Below, one piece after another: positions 27,843 to 36,714 of a DNA stretch of 64,000 nt. Origin of the DNA: an uncultured Eggerthellaceae bacterium (GTDB taxonomy: Bacteria > Actinomycetota > Coriobacteriia > Coriobacteriales > Eggerthellaceae); contig CAKUFS010000007.1 in the NCBI GenBank assembly GCA_934648845.1, positions 23,176 through 87,175 on the forward strand, written 5' to 3'. A model generated the notes under the pieces. The model was not told the DNA's origin. It saw only the letters and a program-made list of their open reading frames with translations, and ran no database searches. The position numbers and the translations under genes are program-made. The stretch's first letter is position 1; every line of letters starts with the position of its first letter.

Positions 27843-28793
27843 ATGACAGAGTTCATGAGGCCGACGGTAACAATTGAAGAGGTAAACGACACAGTAGCTC
27901 GTTACATCGTGGAACCGCTTGAGCGTGGCTATGGCTATACACTGGGTAACTGCATGCGTCGCGTGCTGTTGTCTTCCTTGAATGGTGCGAAAGCAACTGC
28001 TATTCAAATCGAAGGCGTTCAACACGAGTTCACCACTGCAGAAGGCGTTGTTGAAGACATCACCGACATTGTACTCAATGTTAAGGGTCTGGTCTTCTCT
28101 GCTCTCAACGATGACGTTGAGTCTGCTGTTGCGTATGTAACTGCTGAGGGTCCCTGCACGGTGACCGGTGCGGACATTTCTGTTCCCACCGAGTTCACCC
28201 TGGTCAACCCCGAGCATGTGATTGCGACGGTAGCCGATGGCGGTATCCTGAACATGGCTATCCGCATTGGCGTTGGTCGCGGTTATGTTTCCGCAGAGCG
28301 CAACAAGCGCGATGAGGACCGCATTGGAACTATTCCCGTTGATTCGCTGTACTCTCCGGTACGTCGTTGCACGATGAACGTCGAGGACACTCGCGTTGGT
28401 CAGCGCACCGACTACGACAGGCTGGTGCTTGAGGTGGAGACCGATGGCAGCATGAATCCGACGGATGCCGTGTGCCGCGCTGCGAACATTATCAATCAGT
28501 ACATGGGTGCTTTCCTGAGCCTGACCAGCCTTCCCGAAGGCGAAGAGGGCGAAGTTGCTTCGATTTTTGCTCCCGAGGGTCAGGAATCGAACGTCGAGCT
28601 GGACAAGCGTATTGAGGATCTGGACCTTTCCGTTCGTTCCTACAACTGCTTGAAGCGCGCGGGCATCCACTCTGTGCGTCAGCTGGTTGAATACTCCGAG
28701 AACGATTTGCTGAACATCAGGAACTTTGGTACGAAGTCCATTGAAGAAGTGAAGGATAAGCTCATTTCCATGGACCTCAACTTGAAGCAATAG
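27843..28793 (+). CDS. rpoA: DNA-directed RNA polymerase subunit alpha
   Basis: The 316-residue protein has the dimerisation/assembly domain (YTLGNCMRRVLLSSLNGAKA) and a C-terminal helix-hairpin domain (LSVRSYNCLKRAGIHSV, NFGTKSIEEVKDKL) that contacts upstream DNA and regulators. AAGGAGG lies before the ATG. It occupies the standard place between rpsD and rplQ. Confidence 0.98.
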   Translation: MTEFMRPTVTIEEVNDTVARYIVEPLERGYGYTLGNCMRRVLLSSLNGAKATAIQIEGVQHEFTTAEGVVEDITDIVLNVKGLVFSALNDDVESAVAYVTAEGPCTVTGADISVPTEFTLVNPEHVIATVADGGILNMAIRIGVGRGYVSAERNKRDEDRIGTIPVDSLYSPVRRCTMNVEDTRVGQRTDYDRLVLEVETDGSMNPTDAVCRAANIINQYMGAFLSLTSLPEGEEGEVASIFAPEGQESNVELDKRIEDLDLSVRSYNCLKRAGIHSVRQLVEYSENDLLNIRNFGTKSIEEVKDKLISMDLNLKQ

Positions 28794-28802
28794 GAGATAT
28801 CC

Positions 28803-29282
28803 ATGAGACACTACAAGAAAGGGCGCAAGCTCGGCACCGACTGGAGCCACACCAAGGCAATGAAGCGCAGCTTGGTGAAGTCTCTCTTCCAGAACGATCG
28901 CATTAAGACCGTTGAAGAGCGCGCCAAGGAAATCCGCCCCGATGTTGACAAAATCATCACCTGGGCAAAGAAGGGCGACCTTCATTCTCGTCGTCTGGCT
29001 ATCGCTGCCTTGGGCAACGACAAAGAGCTCGTGCGCGAGATTTTTGAGAAGGTTGAGCAGGGCATGTTCGCCGACCGTCAAGGTGGTTACACCCGCATCA
29101 TGAAGCTTGGTTACCGCAAGGGCGACAATGCTTCCATGGTTATCATGGAGCTTTGCACCGATCCGGTTGCTAAGAAGGAAGAGAAGGCTGCTCCTGCCAA
29201 GAAGGCTGCTCCGAAGAAGGTTGTCGAAGAGGCACCTGCAGAGGAAGAGAACGTAGCAGAGGTTGCTGCCGAGGAAAAGTAA
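28803..29282 (+). CDS. rplQ: 50S ribosomal protein L17 with acidic Ala-rich tail
   Basis: The L17 core (about 1-118; YKKGRKLGTDWSHTKAM, KSLFQNDRIKTVEERAKEI, GYTRIMKLGYRKGD) is followed by about 40 residues of Lys/Ala then Glu/Ala-rich sequence (AAPAKKAAPKKV, EEAPAEEENVAEVAAEEK). Total 159 residues, longer than the usual 115-130. Such tails occur in other actinobacteria. It is the last gene of the operon and is followed by a strong terminator. Confidence 0.97.
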   Translation: MRHYKKGRKLGTDWSHTKAMKRSLVKSLFQNDRIKTVEERAKEIRPDVDKIITWAKKGDLHSRRLAIAALGNDKELVREIFEKVEQGMFADRQGGYTRIMKLGYRKGDNASMVIMELCTDPVAKKEEKAAPAKKAAPKKVVEEAPAEEENVAEVAAEEK

Positions 29283-29326
29283 ATCGCTGAGTAAGTGATT
29301 CTTTCCAACTCTTTTGAAGTGCTTTG

Positions 29327-29371
29327 AAAGGCAGGACGAAGTCCCTATAGGGGCGGCGTCCTGCCTTTTAT
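29327..29371 (+). terminator. terminator of the alpha ribosomal operon
   Basis: AAAGGCAGGACG (29327-29338) pairs perfectly with CGTCCTGCCTTT (29357-29368), followed by TTATG. Confidence 0.9.
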
Positions 29372-29540
29372 GTTTTGCGAGCATATGCTTTGCTGCTCGG
29401 CGCTGCTGGACATGCTCTATTTTGGGTATTGTCTCAGCCTACCCCAATCTAGAATGAGCCGGAACGCTTCCTTTGCTCGTCCCCTCATGTTCGATGTGTG
29501 CGCAGGTGCGCTTGTTTACTTTAGCGGTGCGCTCATGAAG

Positions 29541-29546
29541 TAAAAT
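29541..29546 (+). promoter_or_regulatory. -10 box, probably leaderless start of ecfT
   Basis: TAAAAT ends eight bases before the ATG of ecfT, and no ribosome site is present. The -35 region is not clear. Confidence 0.5.
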
Positions 29547-29554
29547 ACTGCCTT

Positions 29555-30322
29555 ATGAACATTACGCTGAAAACATACTACGCGGGAAATTCGATTATTC
29601 ATCGCATTGATGTCCGTTTGAAGATTGTCCTGCTAGCGCTTGTTACGGCAGGCATTTTTTTGGTGGATACGCTTGTGGGGATGCTTGTTTGCTGGGCGCT
29701 GTTGCTGCTTCTGCTTGCGCTTTCGCGTGTTCCGGCGCATGCCTATTGCGCGTTTTTGCCTGTCGCGCTGGTGTTCATGCTGTTTCCCGTGCTGTTCAAC
29801 GGTTTTTCGTTCGATGTGTATGCAACGCAAGATGCGCTGTTCGCGTATTATGACGTTGCCGACGATTGGCTGGCAGATGCTAATCCCCTTGCGTTGTTGG
29901 GCACGTTTGGCGTTGTTCCCGCAGGTCTCGTGCGTGGTGCTGTTTTGGGCCTGCGTATCTTCATCCTGATTTACCTGAGCCTTCTCTTCACATTTACCAC
30001 GCCGGCCAATGCGGTGGTCGATGCTATTTCGTGGTTTTTGGCACCTCTGGCCCGGCTGGGCGTTCCGGTGCGTGATATTTCGCTTGTGTTTTCGCTGGTG
30101 CTTCGCTTTATCCCCGTGATTGCGCAGGAGTTCAATACGGTTGCAGCTGCCCATCGGAGTAGGGGCGCGCAGCTGGACGATGGATCGCTATTCGAGCGCA
30201 TGAAGGCATGGGGCGGGGTGTTCATCCCGCTTTTCGTTCGTTTGTTTCATCGAGCGGATGTTCTGGGATGCGCTATGGATGCCCGCTGCTACGGCGCCCC
30301 GCGCCCGCATGTTAAAAAGTGA
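29555..30322 (+). CDS. ecfT: energy-coupling factor transporter transmembrane protein EcfT
   Basis: The 255-residue membrane protein has about five helices and the two coupling-helix signatures of the family, AAHRSRGAQ and AMDARCYGA, the Ala-Arg-Gly motifs that engage the ECF ATPases. EcfT links the ATPases to substrate-binding S components for vitamin or metal uptake. In many Gram-positive genomes rplQ is followed by ecfA1-ecfA2-ecfT; here ecfT stands alone after the rplQ terminator and has its own likely promoter. The ATPases must be encoded elsewhere if the system works. Confidence 0.88.
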   Translation: MNITLKTYYAGNSIIHRIDVRLKIVLLALVTAGIFLVDTLVGMLVCWALLLLLLALSRVPAHAYCAFLPVALVFMLFPVLFNGFSFDVYATQDALFAYYDVADDWLADANPLALLGTFGVVPAGLVRGAVLGLRIFILIYLSLLFTFTTPANAVVDAISWFLAPLARLGVPVRDISLVFSLVLRFIPVIAQEFNTVAAAHRSRGAQLDDGSLFERMKAWGGVFIPLFVRLFHRADVLGCAMDARCYGAPRPHVKK

Positions 30323-30338
30323 CGGGGTCTTTTTCACC

Positions 30339-30646
30339 TTGTTGTCAAATTACCCCACCTTTTGTCAACAAATTTGGCTTTTGCGACGGTTTATTGTCGC
30401 GCGAATTCCCTGTTGTTGAAAAATGGCTCGCTAATTCGAAGTTGATGCAGGTTGGAAGTAGGTCACGGGTGCGAATCGGGCATTTCTTCTGCCGCGTGTT
30501 GCGCTTGCGAAACACGGGATTTACAAAGCACCAGTTCAGAACAATGCTCTGTTGAGATTAATTATACAGTTGAGCTAATATCAAGGCTGAGACCTACTTC
30601 CAACCTATCACAATTTCGAATTTCGACCGCAAAATTCAACAACATG
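30339..30646. repeat. inverted-repeat element family B, copy 1 (238-bp core 30409-30646, plus 70-bp left extension)
   Basis: The right arm ends AATTCAACAACATG and pairs with the left arm starting CTGTTGTTGAAAAATGG. Both arms contain the inner block GGTTGGAAGTAGGTC or its complement. The core is 238 bp, the same length as the two other copies. A left extension beginning TTGTTGTCAAATTACCCCAC is shared with copy 3. It is intergenic between ecfT and eno, with no gene inside; 30647-30944 holds only the eno promoter region (TACAAT at 30898-30903). Confidence 0.85.
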
Positions 30647-30944
30647 AACTCAGCTGCATGCTCGCAGCGGCGACAAGGGATTTGCTGGGCGAGCTTCACT
30701 TGGATAATGCTTCTTCGGGCTCGTGAATCATTCAACAAAGCGTCGCACGTCGACCCATTCCCTTGCCGCCGCCCTTTTCCTGTCGGGTTTTCGATACAGC
30801 CTGAATGATTGGGCGGGTAAGCGCAAAGGCTCCTTCGCCGTTATCTTCTTTTACCTAGGAAAATGTTCTCAAAGCGGCTCGCGGATTCGCGTGGTGTTAC
30901 AATAAAGAGCGTGTCATTAAAACCAATCCTGTAAGGAGGATGCA

Positions 30945-32237
30945 ATGGGCGTCATTATTGATGTGTATGGTCGTGAGATTCTTGACTCGCGCGGCAACCC
31001 TACCGTTGAGGTCGAGGTCGTTTTGGACGACGGCTCCATGGGTCGCGCGGCTGTGCCATCGGGTGCTTCTACCGGCGCTTTCGAGGCCGTTGAGCTGCGT
31101 GACGGCGACAAGGATCGCTACCTGGGCAAAGGCACGCTTGATGCCGTTGACCACGTGAACACCGAAATCGCCGAGGCGCTGTATGGCTTTGATTCCGAAG
31201 ACCAGCGCGGCATTGACTATGCTCTGCTTGAGGTCGATGGAACGGACAACAAGGGCGCTCTGGGTGCAAACGCCATTCTGGGTGCATCGCTTGCGGTTGC
31301 GCGCGCTACGGCTGACTCCCTGCAGGTTCCACTGTACAAGTACGTGGGTGGCGCAAACGCGCACATTCTGCCCACGCCCATGATGAACATCCTGAATGGC
31401 GGCGTGCATGCCGACAACAACGTTGACTTCCAGGAATTCATGATTATGCCAGTGGGCGCTCCCACGTTCCGCGAAGCGTTGCGTTGGTGCGCTGAGATTT
31501 ACCATACGCTGAAGAAGGTTCTGCACGATGCTGGCCTGGGCGGCGGTGTTGGCGACGAAGGCGGTTTTGCTCCGAACCTGAAGACGAACGAAGAGCCGTT
31601 GAAGTACATTGTCGAGGCGTGCGAAAAGGCAGGTTACAAGCCGGGTTCTGACATTATGTTCGCCATGGATCCCGCTTCCACCGAGTACTACGATGCTGAG
31701 CGTCAGATGTACGTTTTGGCTGGCGAAGGCGTTGAATACACGCGCGAACAGATGGTTGATTACTGGGAAGCGCTGGTCAACAAGTACCCGATCATCTCCA
31801 TTGAAGACGGCATGGCCGAAGAAGACTGGGAAGGCTGGAAGATGCTGACCGATCGCATTGGCGATCGTGTGCAGCTGGTGGGTGACGACTTGTTCGTTAC
31901 GAATTCCAAGCGCCTGGCCAAGGGCATTGAGCTGGGTTGCGCAAACGCCATTCTGATCAAGGTAAACCAGATTGGTTCGCTCACGGAAACGCTCGAAGCA
32001 ATCGAAATGGCAAAGCAGGCGGGCTACGCGTGCGTTATGAGCCATCGATCCGGCGAAACGGAAGACACCACTATCGCCGATCTTTCCGTTGCCTGCAACA
32101 CCGGTCAGATCAAGACGGGTGCTCCGTGCCGCTCCGACCGCGTTGCCAAGTACAACCAGCTTCTTCGCATTGAAGAAGAGCTGGGCGATTCTGCGCAGTA
32201 CGCCGGCATGAAGGCGTTCTACAACATCAAGCGTTAG
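30945..32237 (+). CDS. eno: enolase
   Basis: The 430-residue glycolytic enzyme converts 2-phosphoglycerate and phosphoenolpyruvate. Family signatures are EILDSRGNPTVEVEV at the N terminus, SGASTGAFEA, NGGVHADNNVDFQEFMI, GDEGGFAPN, the metal-site IEDGMAEEDW, and SHRSGETEDTTIADL. AAGGAGGATGC precedes the ATG. It is followed 12 bases later by the mogA-type gene, so the two may be co-transcribed. Confidence 0.98.
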   Translation: MGVIIDVYGREILDSRGNPTVEVEVVLDDGSMGRAAVPSGASTGAFEAVELRDGDKDRYLGKGTLDAVDHVNTEIAEALYGFDSEDQRGIDYALLEVDGTDNKGALGANAILGASLAVARATADSLQVPLYKYVGGANAHILPTPMMNILNGGVHADNNVDFQEFMIMPVGAPTFREALRWCAEIYHTLKKVLHDAGLGGGVGDEGGFAPNLKTNEEPLKYIVEACEKAGYKPGSDIMFAMDPASTEYYDAERQMYVLAGEGVEYTREQMVDYWEALVNKYPIISIEDGMAEEDWEGWKMLTDRIGDRVQLVGDDLFVTNSKRLAKGIELGCANAILIKVNQIGSLTETLEAIEMAKQAGYACVMSHRSGETEDTTIADLSVACNTGQIKTGAPCRSDRVAKYNQLLRIEEELGDSAQYAGMKAFYNIKR

Positions 32238-32249
32238 GTAAGGTGTGCC

Positions 32250-32732
32250 ATGTCTGTGGAAAAACCCACATTCGCGATTGTGACCTGCTCTGATACGCGC
32301 AGCATGAAGCAGGATACGGCGGGCGCGGCGCTCGAAGCGCTTATTGCCGAAAAGGGCTGGGAGTGCCTGAGCCACGTTGTGGTGAAGGACGATCGTGCGG
32401 CAATTTCTGCCGAGATTGTGCGCGGTGCCGATGAGCTGCATGCCGACATTGTTTTGACCTGCGGCGGAAGCGGTCTTTCTCTGCGCGATGTTACGCCCGA
32501 GGCGACGGCCGACGTTTGCGAACGCAACGTTCCTGGCATTGCCGAGGCTATGCGTGCGTACAGCCTGCAAATCACGCCGAACGCTATGCTTTCACGCGCC
32601 GTTTGCATGCAGCGCGGCAGCTGCATTGTGATCAACCTGCCGGGCAGCGAGAAAGCCGCCCGCGAGAATTGGGCGGGCATCGAAGGCGTTTTGCCTCATG
32701 CCGTGAAAATGATGGCGGGTGGCGGACATTAG
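32250..32732 (+). CDS. mogA: molybdopterin adenylyltransferase-type protein (MogA/MoaB family)
   Basis: The 160-residue MoCF-fold protein has FAIVTCSDTRSMKQDTAG at the N terminus, VLTCGGSGLSLRDVTPEAT (the molybdopterin-binding TGG-G signature) and INLPGSEKAARENW. MogA adenylates molybdopterin before metal insertion. It supplies cofactor chemistry for the molybdenum enzyme at 47.6 kb, together with the MobB-MobA fusion at 54.6 kb. MogA and MoaB cannot be separated with certainty from sequence alone. Confidence 0.9.
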   Translation: MSVEKPTFAIVTCSDTRSMKQDTAGAALEALIAEKGWECLSHVVVKDDRAAISAEIVRGADELHADIVLTCGGSGLSLRDVTPEATADVCERNVPGIAEAMRAYSLQITPNAMLSRAVCMQRGSCIVINLPGSEKAARENWAGIEGVLPHAVKMMAGGGH

Positions 32733-33154
32733 TGTCCAAGGCAAGCCGGAAACATCGGAACGCGGCTGCTGCTCGTAAGATGCCGCAGCGTTTGCGGGCG
32801 TCGATGCTTGGGGATGACCCGACGACGTTGGCGCAGCAGCAGACGGACGCGCCACAACAGGCGCGCTCGGGGGAGACGTGTACACAAGAGCCCGTTGCAA
32901 AAGCAGCGGGCTCTGCGTGTGTCGAAGGGTGCAGCGCCGGAGCTCCCGCCGCGGGTCGCGCCGTTGGTTGCGGTGGTGGCAACGCTCGCGGCAGCGGTGC
33001 CACCTGCGTCGATGCTTTCGCCACTGGCAGGCGCGACGCAAACCAGTGCGGCGGCAATGCCACCTGCACCGACACCTTCTCTCGCAGCAGCTTTGCTTCC
33101 GCGGACTCCCAAGAAATGTGCACGAACAAAAAGCTCGACCAGAAAGGAAAGCCA
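32733..33154. other. GC-rich low-complexity stretch upstream of alr
   Basis: The alr frame stays open through these 422 bases and could begin at GTG 32732, which overlaps the mogA stop by one base. The encoded sequence is Ala/Gly/Cys/Thr-rich with no enzyme similarity and lacks a good ribosome site. All three forward frames are largely open, as GC bias alone can cause. I see no other feature. Confidence 0.5.
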
Positions 33155-34435
33155 GTGGAAGAGCTCATAAATGGCTTCACGGGTTTTGCTAAGAAAAACA
33201 CCATGTCAAGCGCGCGTCTTCCCCATAAAGAGGAGTCGCCGTCGCAGGAAACCGGGGGTCATTTGACGTTTGATCCCGAAAAATTGGCAGAGATTGAGCC
33301 TATTGGCAGGCGCTGGTCGTGGCTGGAAATCGATTTGAACGCGATTCGCAATAACGTGCGTGTGAGCAAGAACCAAATTGGGTATAACTGCCGTTTGTGC
33401 GCGGTGGTTAAAGCCGATGCGTACGGTCATGGGGCGGTGCGTGTGGCAAAAACGGCGCTGAACTCCGGTGCCGAGTATTTGGCGGTTGCTACGGTGCAAG
33501 AGGGCATCGAGTTGCGCGAAGCCCTGATTAACGCGCCGATCCTTCTTTTGTGCGAGCCCCCGAAAACAGCCATTCCGCTGCTTTTGGGCTACAAGATTAT
33601 GCCGAGCATTTATTCGCCCGATTTCGCTATTGAATATGCTGAAGCTGCGAATGCATATGGTGTTACGGCGCCGTATCACCTGGCCATCAACACAGGCATG
33701 AACCGCATTGGCGTCCGTTATGACCAGGTTGTTGAGTTCTTGCGCAATGTGAGTTTCCACGCGCAGCTTGAACTAAAAGGCGTTTTCACGCATTTCGCCA
33801 CGGCGGATTGCGCGGAAACGTTCGATTTTGAGATTCAGGCGCGCCGTTTCGTGGACGCAGTGAACGCGATTCAGGCGTCTGGTTTTGACCCGGGCATTGT
33901 CCATTGCGCGAATTCGGCCGCGCTGCTGCGGTATCCCAATGTGCATTTCGATATGGCGCGTTTGGGCATTTCGCTGTACGGGTATCATCCCTGCGTGGAG
34001 ACGCGCGGGTTCTATGATTTGCAGCCGGCAATGAGCGTTCATGCGCGCATTACGGACACGCGCACGCTGGGGATAAACGATGGCGTGAGCTACGGGCTGC
34101 ATTATCGCAGCAACGGCGGCTCGCATATCTGCACGCTTCCCTTGGGGTATGCCGATGGTTTTAATCGCCTTCTATCAGGCAAAACGAGCGTGATTTTTGA
34201 AGGACGCCTGCATCCGCAAGTGGGCAACATTTGCATGGATCAGTGCATGTTCGAGTACCTTCCGCTGCGCCGCGAAGTCAATCCGCGCCTGCCGCAGGTT
34301 GGCGATGAGGTGTTGCTGGTGGGCAAGCAGGGCGATGCCGAGGTCACCATTGATTGGATGGCGCAGGAGTGCGGCACCATCCCGCACGAGATAACCATTG
34401 GGCTGAGCCATCGCATGCCGCGTTTGTATGTGTAG
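33155..34435 (+). CDS. alr: alanine racemase
   Basis: The 426-residue PLP enzyme of fold type III makes D-alanine for peptidoglycan. The PLP lysine lies in CAVVKADAYGHGA. Other signatures are NTGMNRIG, FTHFATAD, HCANSAALLRYP, RLGISLYGYHP, the catalytic-Tyr stretch GVSYGLHY, and NICMDQCMFEY. GTG 33155 is chosen because AGAAAGGA lies six bases before it. The ATG at 33203 (410 residues, nearer the family length) has no ribosome site, and GTG 32732 would add a 141-residue low-complexity extension. Confidence 0.93.
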   Translation: MEELINGFTGFAKKNTMSSARLPHKEESPSQETGGHLTFDPEKLAEIEPIGRRWSWLEIDLNAIRNNVRVSKNQIGYNCRLCAVVKADAYGHGAVRVAKTALNSGAEYLAVATVQEGIELREALINAPILLLCEPPKTAIPLLLGYKIMPSIYSPDFAIEYAEAANAYGVTAPYHLAINTGMNRIGVRYDQVVEFLRNVSFHAQLELKGVFTHFATADCAETFDFEIQARRFVDAVNAIQASGFDPGIVHCANSAALLRYPNVHFDMARLGISLYGYHPCVETRGFYDLQPAMSVHARITDTRTLGINDGVSYGLHYRSNGGSHICTLPLGYADGFNRLLSGKTSVIFEGRLHPQVGNICMDQCMFEYLPLRREVNPRLPQVGDEVLLVGKQGDAEVTIDWMAQECGTIPHEITIGLSHRMPRLYV

Positions 34436-34695
34436 GTGCGCGACGCGCGGGTTGCGGAGCCCCGATGTGGGCCGCGGGGCGCGATCGATCGGCACGGGCT
34501 GCGGGAACTGGCGCGAGAGGCGGGTCTGGGACGCGGGTCGAAAAGGCTTCCGGTCCGCGGGCTGTTGGGCGGCGCGGCTGTGAAGGTTGCGGGCCGCAAA
34601 CGACGTGAGTTGCGACTGCCGTTTGCATAGGCAGGTCCTGGTGCGGGCTGCAAACGGCGAAGAGCGAAACGAAAACAACAAGCAAGGTGGCAGAG

Positions 34696-35262
34696 ATGAG
34701 CAAGCCCCATATTCCTTTGGAGACAATTCGCGAGCAAGTATGCGCATGTCATGCGTGCCCGCTTGCCGATGGTCGCACGCAAACGGTGTTTGGTGTGGGA
34801 AATCCGCAAGCGCGCGTCATGCTGATTGGTGAAGCGCCTGGTAAGAACGAAGATTTGCAGGGCGAGCCTTTTGTAGGGGCGGCAGGTAAGAACCTGAATG
34901 CCATGCTGGAAATTGCCGGTTTGGCGCGCGACGACATCTACATTGCCAACGTGCTTAAGTGTCGTCCTCCCAGCAATCGCGATCCGCGTCCGGAAGAAAT
35001 CGAGCTCTGCACCCCGTTTTTGCGCGAGCAGACGCGCACCATCGACCCCGAGTTTATTGTAACGTTGGGCAACTTCGCCACAAAATTCATCTTGAAAACC
35101 GATGTCGGCATTACGCATTTGCACGGCAAGCTGCAGCAGGCGGGGAAGTTCAAGGTGTTTCCCATCTATCATCCTGCAGCGGCGATTTACGATAGAACGA
35201 AACAGTCAGCACTTGAGCAGGATTTTGCTACTTTGGGCGAATTGCTGCGCCAAGAGCGATAA
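34696..35262 (+). CDS. family 4 uracil-DNA glycosylase
   Basis: The 188-residue protein removes uracil from DNA. It carries the iron-sulfur Cys pattern of the family (CHACPLADGR near the N terminus and VLKCRPPSNRDP...ELC in the middle), the active-site stretch GEAPGKNEDLQGEPFVG, and the C-terminal HPAAAIYD motif. The ATG at 34696 is chosen because AAGGTGG lies just upstream; a GTG three codons earlier overlaps that site. The gap from alr (34436-34695) is GC-rich and holds no feature I can support. Confidence 0.93.
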   Translation: MSKPHIPLETIREQVCACHACPLADGRTQTVFGVGNPQARVMLIGEAPGKNEDLQGEPFVGAAGKNLNAMLEIAGLARDDIYIANVLKCRPPSNRDPRPEEIELCTPFLREQTRTIDPEFIVTLGNFATKFILKTDVGITHLHGKLQQAGKFKVFPIYHPAAAIYDRTKQSALEQDFATLGELLRQER

Positions 35263-35370
35263 ACTTTCGCATGTTGTAATGGGGCGCTGTAGCGACCGCT
35301 GGTGCTTCTGCTGCGTCCTGCTGCGCCGCTTTGATTTTTTTTGCGTCTACCTGCGCTTTTGGAGGATTTC

Positions 35371-36705
35371 ATGGAACAGTTCGATGCCGTTGCTTACATA
35401 AACACGCCGCGCTGGCAAACGGTGAACCTGGGGCTTGATCGCACGCGTCTTCTTATGAAGAAGCTGGGAAATCCGCAGGATCAGCTGAAGTTCGTGCATG
35501 TTGCAGGAACGAATGGCAAAGGTTCGACCTGCGTTTATACGGCGCATATCCTGCAAGCCGCTGGTTATACGACGGGCATGTTCACCAGCCCTTACATTGA
35601 GACGTTCGAGGAGCGCATCCAGGTGAACGGTCAGCTTATCTCCATTGATGAGTTGACCAAGGTGACGCTTGACGTGAAAGAAAGAGCTGAAGAGGTCGAG
35701 CGCGAAACGGGTGAGCATCCTACGGAGTTCGAGTTGATGACGGCCGTTGCGCTGTGCCATTTTGCGCGTTGCAACTGCGATATTGTTGTTTTGGAAGTGG
35801 GTCTGGGCGGTCGTCTTGACTCCACGAATATCATCGACGCGCCTGAAGTGTGCGCTATTGCGCGCATCGGGCTTGACCATACCGCCCTTCTAGGCGATAC
35901 GCTGGCGCAGGTCGCAGGAGAAAAAGCGGGAATTATCAAACAGGGCTCTGCGGTGGTGAGCTATCCGCAAGACCCTGAAGCTGCTGCAGTTATTGCGCAG
36001 GCTGCTGCTCAAGTGGGTTCGTCGGTTGTGCAGCCTGACTTTTCGCAGCTGAGTACAGGAAGCACCGCCCTTGCGTCCGATGAGGATGGCAGCGAGTTGA
36101 TTGTTCGCACGTTCTCTTACAGCGAATACCAGGATTTGCATACAGCACTTTTGGGCGAGTACCAGCCAGGAAATGCGGCGTTTGCCATCGAGATTATTCG
36201 CGCGCTGCAACAGCGTGGTTGGGCTATTTCGCCAGAGCACGTTCGCGCTGGTATCCAGGCTGCTCGTTGGCCGGGGCGCTTTGAGGTGTTCCCGCATAAG
36301 CCTGGCACGCCGTGGGTGGTGGTCGATGGTGGGCATAATCCGCAAGGCATTGAAGCGCTTCGTCGTACATGTCAGGACGTTTTCCCTGGTAAGACGCCTT
36401 GGGTTGTGCTTAGTCTGCTTGCGGACAAAGATTACGATTCCATGACTGAGACGCTTGCAGATTTTGCTCAGGGCTTCGTTGCCATGACGCCGCCAAACCT
36501 GCGTGCGCTTCCTGCAGAGGATCTAGCTGCGGTTCTACGTCAGAAGTGCGCCGCTTGCGGACGTGCGGATGTGCCAGTGGTGGAGGCACAAAGTTTCGAG
36601 GAAGCGCGTGATAAGGCCAGGGAGCTTGCTGGCCCCGATGACTTGATTGTTGTTTCGGGCAGCCTGTACTCCGTTTCTTCTGCGAAAAAGGCGTTTCGCG
36701 CGTAG
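35371..36705 (+). CDS. folC: folylpolyglutamate synthase / dihydrofolate synthase
   Basis: The 444-residue Mur-ligase-fold enzyme adds glutamate to dihydropteroate and folates. Motifs are the P-loop VAGTNGKGSTCVY, SPYIETFEERIQVNG, LEVGLGGRLDSTN, IGLDHTALLGDTL and VDGGHNPQGI. The ATG at 35371 follows TTTGGAGGATTTC. Length is normal. The next feature is a repeat element nine bases after the stop. Confidence 0.96.
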   Translation: MEQFDAVAYINTPRWQTVNLGLDRTRLLMKKLGNPQDQLKFVHVAGTNGKGSTCVYTAHILQAAGYTTGMFTSPYIETFEERIQVNGQLISIDELTKVTLDVKERAEEVERETGEHPTEFELMTAVALCHFARCNCDIVVLEVGLGGRLDSTNIIDAPEVCAIARIGLDHTALLGDTLAQVAGEKAGIIKQGSAVVSYPQDPEAAAVIAQAAAQVGSSVVQPDFSQLSTGSTALASDEDGSELIVRTFSYSEYQDLHTALLGEYQPGNAAFAIEIIRALQQRGWAISPEHVRAGIQAARWPGRFEVFPHKPGTPWVVVDGGHNPQGIEALRRTCQDVFPGKTPWVVLSLLADKDYDSMTETLADFAQGFVAMTPPNLRALPAEDLAAVLRQKCAACGRADVPVVEAQSFEEARDKARELAGPDDLIVVSGSLYSVSSAKKAFRA

Positions 36706-36714
36706 TTTTGCGGC

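Noticed and set aside
27834..29384. Long minus-strand open frame opposite rpoA and rplQ
   Set aside because: It is antisense to well-recognised genes and has composition expected of a codon-bias shadow.
30339..30646. Family B element as an insertion sequence carrying its own transposase
   Set aside because: At 238 bp it is too short and encodes no protein; it can only be a non-autonomous or structural element.
30897..32570. 557-codon minus-strand open frame opposite enolase
   Set aside because: Antisense to eno and mogA, which are certain; no recognisable domain.
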